DNA of 64,000 bases from Hydractinia symbiolongicarpus (Eukaryota; Cnidaria; Hydrozoa; Anthoathecata; Hydractiniidae). Location: positions 30,281,851-30,345,850 of the forward strand of contig NC_079877.1 of the NCBI RefSeq assembly GCF_029227915.1, written 5' to 3'. How positions within the stretch are numbered: the stretch's first letter is position 1; every line of letters begins with the position of its first letter. Under the pieces are notes generated by a model. That model was not told the DNA's origin. It saw only the letters and a list, made by a program, of their open reading frames with translations, and ran no database searches. Shown in pieces: positions 42,887-56,107 of the stretch. Position numbers and translations under genes: made by a program.

Positions 42887-42968
42887 GGCAGGATGGCCGA
42901 GCGGTCTAAGGCGCTGGTTTAAGGCACCAGTCACTTCGGTGGCGCGAGTTCGAATCTCGCTCCTGTCA
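42887..42968 (+). tRNA. tRNA-Leu(AAG), consensus
   Basis: Exact consensus; 5' flank AAACAA instead of AAACCG. Confidence 0.93.
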
Positions 42969-43479
42969 TCTTATGTCGCATGACCGGAAATGTCCTCGGA
43001 CAGAGAATATTGATTACGCTTAAAAACTTCGTCCCCAGAAAGCCGAAAATTTTAGAAAAAGTATAATTAACAAGTCTTTGTCGCATTGGGGAAAAATGGC
43101 ACTTGTACCACTTGATTTTGCGAAAAATTTCGTTTATTTTTCGAAACAGAGATCTAAAGCGCTTAAACGACAGGAGATTTCGATTTACAGCTTGTTAAGA
43201 GCAATTGTCCGAATGAAACGTTCTTACAGTCATGTTAAACATTTTTCTTGATAATTGCATAATATTTATTATTTAACCCACAAGAGTATAATTTTCGGCG
43301 TTTGATTATTGTACTTACGCAATGTGAACTTGTCAAAGTTTACTTGTCAAGGGACAGACTTAGGACGTCGGATCTTAGGTTCATTGGTTAGAGCAAAAAA
43401 CTTCCTGCTAATGTCAGAATAACCCATTTTTGGTTTACTTGAACTTTTTTGGGACGGGGATTTTATATCTTAAAAAAAA

Positions 43480-43550
43480 GGCAGGATGGCCGAGCGGTCT
43501 AAGGCGCTGGTTTTAGGCACCAGACACTTCGGTGGCGCCAGTTCGAATCT
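43480..43550 (+). pseudogene. tRNA-Leu(UAG), 3' truncated
   Basis: T45A, G60C. After GTTCGAATCT the sequence is ATTCGAGTTCGAAACTATTT: the T-stem 3' strand and acceptor are replaced and about 60 bp of spacer are gone. Confidence 0.88.
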
Positions 43551-43894
43551 ATTCGAGTTCGAAACTATTTTGCATAGAAAAAAGCGCGAACGTTTAAAAA
43601 GGATGTTTCACAAGTTTCGCTTGCATGCAGGACGGGATCGCTAAAACTGCTTGACTGTGCAGGTAATTCCGCCCACAATCAGGCAAAACTCTCTAAATTG
43701 ATAAAAAGTGACGGGACGAATGCACTTGCAATGGAATGGGCAGAGCTGGTTGGGTATCAACGTATTATTTTGCGTCACTTACTTATTTGAATTTTTCATA
43801 CATTTTGGTCATTTTTACATGTCATCTAGTGCTTAAATACGCGTAAATACTATTTTGTCTGCACGCTTGTCGACATTATGTATTTGAAAAACCG

Positions 43895-43976
43895 GGCAGG
43901 ATGGCCGAGCGGTCTAAGGCGCTGGTTTAAGGCACCAGTCACTTCGGTGGCGCGAGTTCGAATCTCGCTCCTGTCA
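43895..43976 (+). tRNA. tRNA-Leu(AAG), consensus
   Basis: Exact consensus. Confidence 0.93.
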
Positions 43977-44486
43977 TCTTATATCGCATGACCGGAAATG
44001 TCCTCGGACAGAGAATATTGATTACGCTCAAAAACTTCGTCCCCAGAAAGCCGAAAATTTTAGAAAAAGTATAATTAACAAGTCTTTGTCGCATTGGGGA
44101 AAAATGGCACTTGTACCACTTGATTTTGCGGAAAATTTCGTTTATTTTTCGAAACAGAGATCTAAAGCGCTTAAACGATAGGAGATTTCGATATACAGCT
44201 TGTTAAGAGCAATTGTCCGAATGAAACGTTCTTACAGTCATGTTCAACATATTTCTTGATAATTGCATAATATTTAACATTTAACCCACAAGTGTATAAT
44301 TTTCGGCGTTTGATTATTGTACCTACGCAATGTGAACTTGTCAAAGTTTACTTGTCAAGGGACAGACTTAGGACGTCGGATCTTAAGTTAATTGGTCAGA
44401 GCAAAAACCTTCCTGCTAATGTCAGAATAAGCCATTTTTGGTTTACTTGAACTTTTTGGGACGGGGATTTTATATCTTAAAAATAA

Positions 44487-44568
44487 GGCAAGATGGCCCA
44501 GAGGTCTAAGGCGCTGGTTTTAGGCACCAGTCACTTCGGTGGCGCGAATTCGAATCTCGCTCCCGTGA
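44487..44568 (+). pseudogene. tRNA-Leu(UAG) with mismatched acceptor stem, D-arm variant
   Basis: G5A, G13C, C16A, G62A (T stem and box B edge), T78C, C81G. Confidence 0.7.
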
Positions 44569-44953
44569 AGTAATCATACATGTTAAAAAAGTATATCGAA
44601 CAAAAGTTTTCATTTCCGCTTAACTATTTTGCCAAGAAAAAAGCGCGAACGTTTAAAAAGGATGTTTCACAAGTTTCGCTTGCATGCAGGACGGGATCGC
44701 TAAAACTGCTTGACTGTGCAAGTAATTTCGCCCACAAACAGGCAAAACTCTCTTAATTGATGAAGAGTCACGGGACGAATGAACTTGCAATGGAATCTGC
44801 AGAGCTGGTTGGGTATCAACGTATTATTTTGCGTCACTTACTTATTTGAATTTTTCATACATTTTGGTCATTTTTACATGTCATCTAGTGCTTAAATACG
44901 CGTAAATACTATTTTCTCTGCACGCTTGTCGACATTATGTATTTGCAAAACAA

Positions 44954-45035
44954 GGCAGGATGGCCGAGCGGTCTAAGGCGCTGGTTTAAGGCACCAGTCA
45001 CTTCGGTGGCGCGAGTTCGAATCTCGCTCCTGTCA
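44954..45035 (+). tRNA. tRNA-Leu(AAG), consensus
   Basis: Exact consensus. Confidence 0.93.
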
Positions 45036-45524
45036 TCTTATATCGCAGAGAATATTCATTACGCTTAAAATCTTCGTCCCCAGAAAGACGCAAATTTGAG
45101 AAAAAGTATAATTAATAAGTGTTTGTCGCATTGGGGAAAAATGTCACTTGTACCACTTGATTTTGCGGAAAATTTCGTTTATTTTAAAAAATCGAGATCT
45201 AAAGCGTTTAAACGACAGGAGATTTGGCTTCACAGGTTGTTAAGAGCGATAGTCCGAATGAAACGGTCTTACAGTCATGTTAAACATTTTTCTTGATAAT
45301 TGCATAATATTTATTATTTAACCCACAAGAGTATAATTTTCGGCGTTTGATTATTGTACCTACGCAATGTGAACTTGTCAAAGTTTACTTGTCAAGGGAC
45401 AGACTTAGGACGTCGGATCTTAAGTTAATTGTTCAGAGCAAAAAACGTCCTGCTAATGTCAGAATAACCCATTTTTGGTTTACTTGAACTTTTTTGGGAC
45501 GGGGATTTTATATCTTAAAAATAA

Positions 45525-45606
45525 GGTAGGATGGCCCAGAGGTCTAAGGGGCTGGTTTTAGGCACCAGTCACTTCGGTGGCGCGAGTTCGAATCTCGCTC
45601 CCGTGA
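45525..45606 (+). pseudogene. tRNA-Leu(UAG) with mismatched acceptor stem, D-arm variant
   Basis: C3T, G13C, C16A, C26G, T78C, C81G. Confidence 0.65.
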
Positions 45607-45991
45607 ACTAATCATACATGTTTAAAAAGTATATCGAACAAACGTTTTTATTTCCGCTTAACTATTTTGCCTAGAAAAAAGCGCGAACGTTTAAAAAGGA
45701 TGTTTCACAAGTTTCGCTTGCATGCAGGACGGGATCGCTAAAACTGCTTGACTGTGCAGGTAATTCCGCCCACAATCAGGCAAAACTCTCTAAATTGATA
45801 AAAAGTCACGGGACGAATGCACTTGCAATGTAATGGGCAGAGCTGGTTGGGTATCAACGTATTATTTTGCGTCACTTACTTATTTGAATTTTTCATAAAT
45901 TTTGGTCATTTTTACATGTCATCTAGTGCTTAAATACGCGTAAATACTATTTTCTCTGCACGCTTGTCGACATTATGTATTTGCAAAACCG

Positions 45992-46073
45992 GGCACGATG
46001 GCCGAGCGGTCTAAGGCGCTGGTCTAAGGCACCAGTCACTTCGGTGGCGCGAGTTCGAATCTCGCTCCTGTCA
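45992..46073 (+). tRNA. tRNA-Leu(AAG)
   Basis: G5C (acceptor mismatch), T33C (first loop base). Confidence 0.75.
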
Positions 46074-46583
46074 TCTTATATCGCATGACCGGAAATGTCC
46101 TCGGACAGAGAATATTGATTACGCTTAAAAACTTCGTCCCCAGAAAGCCGAAAATTTTAGAAAAAGTATAATTAACAAGTCTTTGTCGCATTGGGGAAAA
46201 ATGGCACTTGTACCACTTGATTTTGCGGAAAATTTCGTTTATTTTTCGAAACAGAGATCTAAAGCGCTTAAACGACAGGAGATTTCGATTTACAGCTTGT
46301 TAAGAGCAATTGTCCGAATGAAACGTTCTTACAGTCATGTTAAACATTTTTCTTGATAATTGCATAATATTTATTATTTAACCCACAAGAGTATAATTTT
46401 CGGCGTTTGATTATTGTACTTACGCAATGTGAACTTGTCAAAGTTTACTTGTCAAGGGACAGACTTAGGACGTCGGATCTTAGGTTCATTGGTTAGAGCA
46501 AAAACTTCCTGCTAATGTCAGAATAACCCATTTTTGGTTTACTTGAACTTTTTTGGGACGGGGATTTTATATCTTAAAAAAAA

Positions 46584-46654
46584 GGCAGGATGGCCGAGCG
46601 GTCTAAGGCGCTGGTTTTAGGCACCAGTCACTTCGGTGGCGCGAGTTCGAATCT
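46584..46654 (+). pseudogene. tRNA-Leu(UAG), 3' truncated
   Basis: Consensus up to GTTCGAATCT, then the same ATTCGAGTTCGAAAC junction as at 43550 (offset 3,104). Confidence 0.88.
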
Positions 46655-46998
46655 ATTCGAGTTCGAAACTATTTTGCATAGAAAAAAGCGCGAACGTTTA
46701 AAAAGGATGTTTCACAAGTTTCGCTTGCATGCAGGACGGTATCGCTAAAACTGCTTGACTGTGCAGGTAATTCCGCCCACAATCAGGCAAAACTCTCTTA
46801 ATTGATGAAGAGTCACGGGACGAATGAACTTGCAATGGAATGTGCAGAGCTGGTTGGGTATCAACGTATTATTTTGCGTCACTTACTTATTTGAATTTTT
46901 CATTCATTTCGGTCATTTTTACATGTCATCTAGTGCTTAAATACGCGTAAATACTATTTTTTCTGCACGCTCGTCGACATTATGTATTTAAAAAACCG

Positions 46999-47080
46999 GG
47001 CAGGATGGCCGAGCGGTCTAAGGCGCTAGTTTAAGGCACCAGTCACTTCGGTGGCGCGAGTTCGAATTTCGCTCCTGTCA
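46999..47080 (+). tRNA. tRNA-Leu(AAG)
   Basis: G30A, C70T. Confidence 0.65.
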
Positions 47081-47590
47081 TCTTATATCGCATGACCGGA
47101 AATGTCCTCGGACAGAGAATATTGATTACGCTTAAAAACTTCGTCCCCAGAAAGACGCAAATTTGAGAAAAAGTATAATTAATAAGTGTTTGTCGCATTG
47201 GGGAAAAATGTCACTTGTACCACTTGATTTTGCGAAAAATTTCGTTTATTTTTCGAAACAGAGATCTAAAACGTTTAAACGACAGGAGATTTGGATTTAC
47301 AGCTTGTTAAGAGCGATAGTCCGAATGAAACGTTCTTACAGTCATGTTCAACATTTTTCTTGATAATTGCATAATTTTTAACATTTAACCCACAAGAGTA
47401 TAATTTTCGGCGTTTCATTATTGTACCCACGCAATGTGAACTTGTCAAAGTTTACTTGTCAAGGGACAGACTTAGCAATTCGGATCTTAGGTTAATTGGT
47501 TAGAACAAAAATCTTCCTGCTAATGTCAGCATAACCATTTTTGGTTTACTTGAACTTTTTTGAGACGGGGATTTTATTTCTTAAAAAATA

Positions 47591-47672
47591 GGCATGATGG
47601 CCGAGCGGTCTAAGGCGCTGGTTTTAGGCACCAGTCACTTCGGTGGCGCGAGTTCGAATCTCGCTCCCGTGA
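47591..47672 (+). pseudogene. tRNA-Leu(UAG) with mismatched acceptor stem
   Basis: G5T, T78C, C81G. Confidence 0.7.
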
Positions 47673-48057
47673 ACTAATCATACATGTTTAAAAAGTATAT
47701 CGAACAAACGTTTTTATTTCCGCTTAACTATTTTGCCTAGAAAAAAGCGCGAACGTTTAAAAAGGATGTTTCACAAGTTTCGCTTGCATGCAGGACGGGA
47801 TCACTAAAACTGCTTGACTGTGCAGGTAATTCCTCCCACAATCAGGCAAAACTATCTAAATTGATGAAAAGTCACGAGACGAATGCACTTGCAATGGAAT
47901 GGGCAGAGCTGGTTGGGTATCAACGTATTATTTTGCGTCACTTACTTATTTGAATTTTTCATACATTTTGGTCATTTTTACATGTCATCTAGTGCTTAAA
48001 TACGCGTAAATACTATTTTCTCTGCACGCTTGTCGACATTATGTATTTGAAAAACCA

Positions 48058-48139
48058 GGCAGGATGGCCGAGCGGTCTAAGGCGCTGGTTTAAGGCACCA
48101 GTCACTTCGGTGGCGCGAGTTCGAATCTCGCTCCTGTCA
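48058..48139 (+). tRNA. tRNA-Leu(AAG), consensus
   Basis: Exact consensus. Confidence 0.93.
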
Positions 48140-48650
48140 TCTTATATCGCATGACCGGAAATGTCCTCGGACAGAGAATATTGATTACGCTTAAAAACTT
48201 CGTCCCCAGAAAGCCGAAAATTTTAGAAAAAGTATAATTAACAAGTCTTTGTCGCATTGGGGAAAAATGGCACTTGTACCACTTGATTTTGCGGAAAATT
48301 TCGTTTATTTTTCGAAACAGAGATCTAAAGCGCTTAAACGACAGGAGATTTCGATTTACAGCTTGTTAAGAGCAATTGTCCGAATGAAACGTTCTTACAG
48401 TCATGTTCAACATATTTCTTGATAATTGCATAATTTTTAACATTTAACCCACAAGAGTATAATTTTCGGCGCTTTATTATTGTGCCCACGCAATGTGAAC
48501 TTGTCAAAGTTTACTTGTCAACGGACACACTTAGGACTTCGGATCTTAGGTTAATTGGTTAGAGCAACAACTTTCCTGCTAATGTCAGCATAAGCCATTT
48601 TTGGTTTACTTGAACTTTTTTGAAACGGGGACTTTATATCTTAAAAAGTA

Positions 48651-48732
48651 GGCAGGATGGCCGAGCGGTCTAAGGCGCTGGTTTTAGGCACCAGTCACTT
48701 TGGTGGCGCGAGTTTGAATCTCGCTCCTGTCA
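48651..48732 (+). tRNA. tRNA-Leu(UAG), T-loop C56U
   Basis: C51T, C65T. Confidence 0.65.
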
Positions 48733-49116
48733 ACTAATCATACATGTCTGAAAAGTACGTCGGTCAAACGTTTTTATTCCGCTTAACTATTTTGCCTAGA
48801 AAAATGCGCGAACGTTTAAAAAGGATGTATCACAAGTTTCGCTTGCATGCAGGACGGGATCGCTAAAACTGCTTGACTGTGCAAGTAGTTCCGCCCACAA
48901 TCAGGCAAAACTCTCTTAATTGATGAAGAGTCACGGGACGAATGAACTTGCAATGGAATGTGCAGAGCTGGTTGGGTATCAACGTATTATTTTGCGTCAC
49001 TTACTTATTTGAATTTTTCATTCATTTCGGTCATTTTTACATGTCATCTAGTGCTTAAATACGCGTAAATACTATTTTCTCTGCACGCTCGTCGACATTA
49101 TGTATTTGAAAAACCG

Positions 49117-49198
49117 GTCAGGATGGCCGAGCGGTCTAAGGCGCTGGTTTAAGGCACCAGTCACTTCGGTGGCGCGAGTTCGAATCTCGCTCCTGTCA
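49117..49198 (+). tRNA. tRNA-Leu(AAG)
   Basis: G2T (second acceptor pair lost). Confidence 0.8.
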
Positions 49199-49685
49199 TC
49201 TTATATCGCAGAGAATATTGATTACGCTTAAAAACTTCGTCCCCAAAAAGAGGCAAGTTTAGAAAAAGTATAATTAACAAGTCTTTGTCGCATTGGGGAA
49301 AAGTGTCAATTGTACCACTTGATTTTGCGGAAAATTTCGTTTATTTTTCGAAACAGAGATCTAAAGCGTTTAAACGACAGGAGATTTGGATTTACAGCTT
49401 GTTAAGAGCAATTGTCCGAATGAAACGTTCTTACAGTCATGTTCAACATATTTCTTGATAATTGCATAATTTTTAACATTTAACCCACAAGAGTATAATT
49501 TTCGGCGCTTCATTTTGTACCTACGCAATGTGAACTTGTCAAAGTTTACTTGTCAACGGACAGACTTAGGACTTCGGATCTTAGGTTAATTGGTTAGAGC
49601 AAAAACTTTCCTGCTAATGTCAGCATAAGCCATTTTTGGTTTACTTGAACTTTTTAGGGACGGGGACTTTATATCTTAAAAAGTA

Positions 49686-49767
49686 GGCAGGATGGCCGAG
49701 CGGTCTAAGGCGCTGGTTTTAGGCACCAGTCACTTTGGTGGCGCGAGTTCGAATCTCGCTCCTGTCA
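49686..49767 (+). tRNA. tRNA-Leu(UAG)
   Basis: C51T only (variable-arm loop). Confidence 0.9.
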
Positions 49768-50151
49768 ACTAATCATACATGTCTGAAAAGTACGTCGGTC
49801 AAACGTTTTCATTCCGCTTAACCATTTTGGCTAGAAAAATGCTCGAACGTTTAAAAAGGATGTATCACAAGTTTCGCTTGCATGCAGGACGGGATCGCTA
49901 AAACTGCTTGACTGTGCAGGTGATTCCGCCCACAATCAGGCAAAACTCTCTTAATTGATGAAGAGTCACGGGACGAATGAACTTGCAATGGAATGTGCAG
50001 AGCTGGTTGGGTATCAACGTATTATTTTGCGTCACTTACTTATTTGAACTTTTCATTCATTTCGGTCATTTTTACATGTCATCTAGTGCTTAAATACGCG
50101 TAAATACTATTTTCTCTGCACGCTCGTCGACATTATGTATTTGAAAAACCG

Positions 50152-50233
50152 GGCAGGATGGCCGAGCGGTCTAAGGCGCTGGTTTAAGGCACCAATCACT
50201 TCGGTGGCGCGAGTTCGAATTTCGCTCCTGTCA
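50152..50233 (+). tRNA. tRNA-Leu(AAG)
   Basis: G44A (outer anticodon-stem pair), C70T. Confidence 0.7.
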
Positions 50234-50743
50234 TCTTATCTTGCATGTCCGGAACTGTCGTCGGAAAGAGAATATTAATTATGTTTAAAAAGTTCGTTCC
50301 CAGAAAGTCTCGAATTTTAAAAAAAGTATAATTAAAAAGTCTTCCTCGCATTGGGGAAAAATGGCACTTGTATCACTTGGTTTTGCGGAAAATTGCGTCT
50401 ATTTTTCGAAACAGAGATCTAAAGCGTTAAAACGTCAGGAGATTTCGATTCGCAGCTTATTAAGAACGATAGTCCGAATTAAACGTTCTTACAGTCATGT
50501 TCAACATATTTCTTGATAATTGCATAATTTTTAACATTTAACCCACAAGAGTATAATTTTCGGCGCTTCATTTTGTACCTACGCAATGTGAACTTGTCAA
50601 AGTTTACTTGTCAACGGACAGACTTAGGACTTCAGATCTTAGGTTAATTGGTTAGAGCAAAAACTTTCCTGCTAATGTCAGCATAAGCCATTTTTGGTTT
50701 ACTTGAACTTTTTAGGGACGGGGACTTTATATCTTAAAAAGTA

Positions 50744-50825
50744 GGCAGGATGGCCGAGCGGTCTAAGGCGCTGGTTTTAGGCACCAGTCACTTTGGTGGC
50801 GCGAGTTTGAATCTCGCTCCTGTCA
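50744..50825 (+). tRNA. tRNA-Leu(UAG), T-loop C56U
   Basis: C51T, C65T. Confidence 0.65.
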
Positions 50826-51209
50826 ACTAATCATACATGTCTGAAAAGTACGTCGGTCAAACGTTTTTATTCCGCTTAACTATTTTGCCTAGAAAAATGC
50901 GCGAACGTTTAAAAAGGATGTATCACAAGTTTCGCTTGCATGCAGGACGGGATCGCTAAAACTGCTTGACTGTGCAAGTAATTCCGCCCACAATCAGGCA
51001 AAACTCTCTTAATTGATGAAGAGTCACGGGACGAATACACTTGCAATGGAATGTGCAGAGCTGGTTGGGTATCAACGTATTATTTTGCGTCACTTACTTA
51101 TTTGAATTTTTCATTCATTTCGGTCATTTTTACATGTCATCTAGTGCTTAAATACGCGTAAATACTATTTTCTCTGCACGCTCGTCGACATTATGTATTT
51201 GAAAAACCG

Positions 51210-51291
51210 GGCAGGATGGCCGAGCGGTCTAAGGCGCTGGTTTAAGGCACCAGTCACTTTGGTGGCGCGAGTTCGAATCTCGCTCCTGTCA
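51210..51291 (+). tRNA. tRNA-Leu(AAG)
   Basis: C51T only. Confidence 0.9.
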
Positions 51292-51777
51292 TCTTATATC
51301 GCAGAGAATATTGATTACGCTTAAAAACTTCGTCCCCAAAAAGACGCAACTTTAGAAAAAGTATAATTAACAAGTCTTTGTTGCATTGGGGAAAAGTGTC
51401 AATTGTACCACTTGATTTTGCGGAAAATTTCGTTTATTTTTCGAAACAGAGATCTAAAGCGTTTAAACGACAGGAGATTTGGATTTACAGCTTGTTAAGA
51501 GCAATTGTCCGAATGAAACGTTCTTACAGTCATGTTCAACATATTTCTTGATAATTGCATAATTTTTAACATTTAACCCACAAGAGTATAATTTTCGGCG
51601 CTTCATTTTGTACCTACGCAATGTGAACTTGTCAAAGTTTACTTGTCAACGGACAGACTTAGGACTTCGGATCTTAGGTTAATTGTTAGAGCAAAAACTT
51701 TCCTGCTAATGTCAGCATAAGCCATTTTTGGTTTACTTGAACTTTTTAGGGACGGGGACTTTATATCTTAAAAAGTA

Positions 51778-51859
51778 GGCAGGATGGCCGAGCGGTCTAA
51801 GGCGCTGGTTTTAGGCACCAGTCACTTTGGTGGAGCGAGTTCGAATCTCGCTCCTGTCA
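51778..51859 (+). tRNA. tRNA-Leu(UAG)
   Basis: C51T, C57A. Confidence 0.8.
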
Positions 51860-52243
51860 ACTAATCATACATGTCTGAAAAGTACGTCGGTCAAACGTTT
51901 TCATTCCGCTTAACCATTTTGGCTAGAAAAATGCTCGAACGTTTAAAAAGGATGTATCACAAGTTTCGCTTGCATGCAGCACGGGATCGCTAAAACTGCT
52001 TGACTGTGCAGGTGATTCCGCCCACAATCAGGCAAAACTCTCTTAATTGATGAAGAGTCACGGGACGAATGAACTTGCAATGGAATGTGCAGAGCTGGTT
52101 GGGTATCAACGTATTATTTTGCGTCACTTACTTATTTGAACTTTTCATTCATTTCGGTCATTTTTACATGTCATCTAGTGCTTAAATACGCGTAAATACT
52201 ATTTTCTCTGCACGCTCGTCGACATTATGTATTTGAAAAACCG

Positions 52244-52325
52244 GGCAGGATGGCCGAGCGGTCTAAGGCGCTGGTTTAAGGCACCAATCACTTCGGTGGC
52301 GCGAGTTCGAATTTCGCTCCTGTCA
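52244..52325 (+). tRNA. tRNA-Leu(AAG)
   Basis: G44A, C70T; offset 2,092 from 50152. Confidence 0.7.
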
Positions 52326-52835
52326 TCTTATCTTGCATGTCCGGAACTGTCGTCGGAAAGAGAATATTAATTATGCTTAAAAACTTCGTTCCCAGAAAGT
52401 CTCGAATTTTAAAAAAAGTATAATTAAAAAGTCTTCCTCGCATTGGGGAAAAATGGCACTTGTATCACTTGGTTTTGCGGAAAATTGCGTCTATTTTTCG
52501 AAACAGAGATCTAAAGCGTTAAAACGTCAGGAGATTTCGATTCACAGCTTATTAAGAACGATAGTCCGAATTAAACGTTCTTACAGTCATGTTCAACATA
52601 TTTCTTGATAATTGCATAATTTTTAACATTTAACCCACAAGAGTATAATTTTCGGCGCTTCATTTTGTACCTACGCAATGTGAACTTGTCAAAGTTTACT
52701 TGTCAACGGACAGACTTAGGACTTCAGATCTTAGGTTAATTGGTTAGAGCAAAAACTTTCCTGCTAATGTCAGCATAAGCCATTTTTGGTTTACTTGAAC
52801 TTTTTTGGGACGGGGACTTTATATCTTAAAAAGTA

Positions 52836-52917
52836 GGCAGGATGGCCGAGCGGTCTAAGGCGCTGGTTTTAGGCACCAGTCACTTTGGTGGCGCGAGTTC
52901 GAATCTCGCTCCTGTCA
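52836..52917 (+). tRNA. tRNA-Leu(UAG)
   Basis: C51T only. Confidence 0.9.
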
Positions 52918-53301
52918 ACTAATCATACATGTCTGAAAAGTACGTCGGTCAAACGTTTTCATTCCGCTTAACCATTTTGGCTAGAAAAATGCTCGAACGT
53001 TTAAAAAGGATGTATCACAAGTTTCGCTTGCATGCAGGACGGGATCGCTAAAACTGCTTGACTGTGCAGGTGATTCCGCCCACAATCAGGCAAAACTCTC
53101 TTAATTGATGAAGAGTCACGGGACGAATGAACTTGCAATGGAATGTGCAAAGCTGGTTGAGTATCAACGTTTTATTTTGCGTCACTTACTTATTTGAATT
53201 TTTCATTCATTTCGGTCATTTTTACATGTCATCTAGTGCTTAAATACGCGTAAATACTATTTTCTCTGCACGCTCGTCGACATTATGTATTTGAAAAACC
53301 G

Positions 53302-53383
53302 GGCAGGATGACCGAGCGGTCTAAGGCGCTGGTTTAAGGCACCAATCACTTCGGTGGCGCGAGTTCGAATTTCGCTCCTGTCA
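53302..53383 (+). tRNA. tRNA-Leu(AAG), diverged
   Basis: G10A (D stem), G44A, C70T. Confidence 0.55.
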
Positions 53384-53905
53384 TCTTATATCGCATGACC
53401 GGAAATGTCCTCGGTCAGAGAATATTGATTACGCTTAAAAACTTCGTCCCCAGAAAGACGCAGATTTGAGAAAAAGTATAATTAATAAGTGTTTGTCGCA
53501 TTGGGGAAAAATGTCACTTGTACCACTTGATTTTGCGGAAAATTTCGTTTATTTTACGAAATAGAGATCTAAAGCGTTTAAACGACAGGAGATTTGGATT
53601 TACAGCTTGTTAAGAGCGATAGTCCGAATGAAACGGTCTTACAGTCATGTTAAACATTTTTCTTGATAATTGCATAATATTTAACATTTAACCCACAAGA
53701 GTATAATTTTCGGCGTTTGATTATTGTACCTACGCAATGTGAACTTGTCAAAGTTTACTTGTCAATGGACAGACTTAGGACGTCGAATCTTAAGTTAATT
53801 GGTCAGAGCAAAAAACTTCCTGCTAATGTCAGAATAAGCCATTTTTGGTTTACTTGAACTTTTTTTGTTTTTCTTTGGGACGGGGATTTTATATCTTAAA
53901 AATAA

Positions 53906-53987
53906 GGCAGGATGGCCCAGAGGTCTAAGGCGCTGGTTTTAGGCACCAGTCACTTCGGTGACGCGAGTTCGAATCTTGCTCCTGTCA
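53906..53987 (+). tRNA. tRNA-Leu(UAG), D-arm variant
   Basis: G13C, C16A, G56A, C72T (wobble). The upstream spacer has an extra TTTTTGTTTTTCTTT stretch. Confidence 0.6.
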
Positions 53988-54372
53988 ACTAATCATGCAT
54001 GTCTGAAAAGTACGTCGGACAAACGTTTTTATTTTCGCTTAACCATTTTGCCTAGAAAAATGCGCGAACATTGAAGAAGGATGTATCACAAGTTTCGCTT
54101 GCATGCAGGACGGGATCGCTAAAACTGCTTGACTGTGCAGGTATTTCCGCCCACAATCAGGCAAAACTCTCTAAGTTGATGAAAAGTCACGGGACGAATG
54201 AACTTGCAATGGAATGGGCAGAGCTGGTTGGGTATCAACGTATTATTTTGCGTCACTTACTTATTTGAATTTTTCATACATTTTGGTCATTTTTACATGT
54301 CATCTAGTGCTTAAATACGCGTAAATACTATTTTCTCTGCACGCTTGTCGACATTATGTATTTGAAAAACCG

Positions 54373-54454
54373 GGCAGGATGGCCGAGCGGTCTAAGGCGC
54401 TGGTTTAAGGCACCAGTCACTTCGGTGGCGCGAGTGCGAATCTCGCTCCTGTCA
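54373..54454 (+). tRNA. tRNA-Leu(AAG), box B variant
   Basis: T64G changes box B to GTGCGAATC and removes the T-loop U that becomes pseudouridine. Confidence 0.6.
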
Positions 54455-54965
54455 TCTTATATCGCATGACCGGGAATGTCCTCGGACAGAGAATATTGAT
54501 TACGGTTAAAAACTTCGTCCCCAGAAAGACGCAGATTTGAGAAAAAGTATAATTAATAAGTGTTTGTCGCATTGGGAAAAAATGTCACTTGTACCACTTG
54601 ATTTTGCGGAAAATTTCGTTTATTTTACGAAATAGAGATCTAAAGCGTTTAAACGACAGGAGATTTGGATTTACAGCTTGTTAAGAGCGATAGTCCGAAT
54701 GAAACGGTCTTACAGTCATGTTAAACATTTTTCTTGATAATTGCATAATATTTAACATTTAACTCACAAGAGTATAATTTTCGGCGTTTGATTATTGTAC
54801 CTACGCAATGTGAACTTGTCAAAGTTTACTTGTCAATGGACAGACTTAGGACGTCGATTCTTAAGTTAATTGGTCAGAGCAAAAAACTTCCTGCTAATGT
54901 CAGAATAAGCCATTTTTGGTTTACTTGAACTTTTTTGGGATGGGGATTTTATATCTTAAAAAGAA

Positions 54966-55047
54966 GGCAGGATGGCCGAGCCGTCTAAGGCGCTGGTTTT
55001 AGGCACCAGTCACTTCGGTGGCGCGAGTTTGAATCTCGCTCCTGTCA
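54966..55047 (+). tRNA. tRNA-Leu(UAG), D- and T-loop variants
   Basis: G17C (one of the two D-loop G) and C65T: both partners of the D-loop/T-loop contact are changed. Confidence 0.5.
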
Positions 55048-55432
55048 ACTAATCATACATGTCTGAAAAGTATATCGAACAAACGTTTTTATTTCTGCTT
55101 AACTATTTTGCCTAGAAAAAAGCGCGAACGTTTAAAAAGGATGTTTCACAAGTTTCGCTTGCATGCAGGACGGGATCACTAAAACTGCTTGACTGTGCAG
55201 GTAATTCCGCCCACAATCAGGCAAAACTCTCTTAATTGATGAAGAGTCACGGGACGAATGAACTTGCAATGGAATGTGCAGAGCTGGTTGGGTATCAACG
55301 TATTATTTTGCGTCACTTACTTATTTGAATTTTTCATTCATTTCGGTCATTTTTACATGTCATCTAGTGCTAAAATACGCGTAAATACTATTTTCTCTGC
55401 ACGCTCGTCGACATTATGTATTTGAAAAACCG

Positions 55433-55514
55433 GGCAGGATGGCCGAGCGGTCTAAGGCGCTGGTTTAAGGCACCAGTCACTTCGGTGGCGCGAGTTCAAA
55501 TTTCGCTCCTGTCA
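55433..55514 (+). tRNA. tRNA-Leu(AAG)
   Basis: G66A, C70T. Confidence 0.75.
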
Positions 55515-56025
55515 TCTTATATCGCATGACCGGAAATGTCCTCGGTCAGAGAATATTGATTACGCTTAAAAACTTCGTCCCCAGAAAGACGCAAATTTTA
55601 GAAAAAGTATAATTAATAAGTGTTTGTCGCATTGGGGAAAAATGTCACTTGTACCACTTGATTTTGCGGAAAATTTCGTATATTTTTCGAAACAGAGATC
55701 TAAAGCGTTTAAACGACAGAAGATTTGGATTTACAGCTTGTTAAGAGCGATAGTCCGAATGAAACGGTGTTACAGTCATGTTCAACATTTTTCTTGATAA
55801 TTGCATAATATTTAACATTTAACCCACAAGAGTATAATTTTCGGCGTTTCATTATTGTACCCACGCAATGTGAACTTGTCAAAGTTTACTTGTCAAGGGA
55901 CAGACTTAGGACTTCGGATCTTAGGTTCATTGGTTAGAGCAAAAACCTTCCTGCTAATGTCAGAATAAGCCATTTTTGGTTTACTTGAACTTTTTTGGGA
56001 CGAGGATTTTATATCTTAAAACAAA

Positions 56026-56107
56026 GGCAGGATGGCCGAGCGGTCTAAGGCGCTGGTTTTAGGCACCAGTCACTTCGGTGGCGCGAGTTTGAATCTCGCT
56101 CCTGTCA
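56026..56107 (+). tRNA. tRNA-Leu(UAG), T-loop C56U
   Basis: C65T only. Confidence 0.7.

Noticed and set aside
38362-54268. Spacer frames of 65-89 codons (38362, 41475, 54071) with related sequence
   Set aside because: In most units the same position has TAG or an in-frame stop (CCTAG before the AAA run). Openness is by chance in a few copies, and no domain is recognisable.
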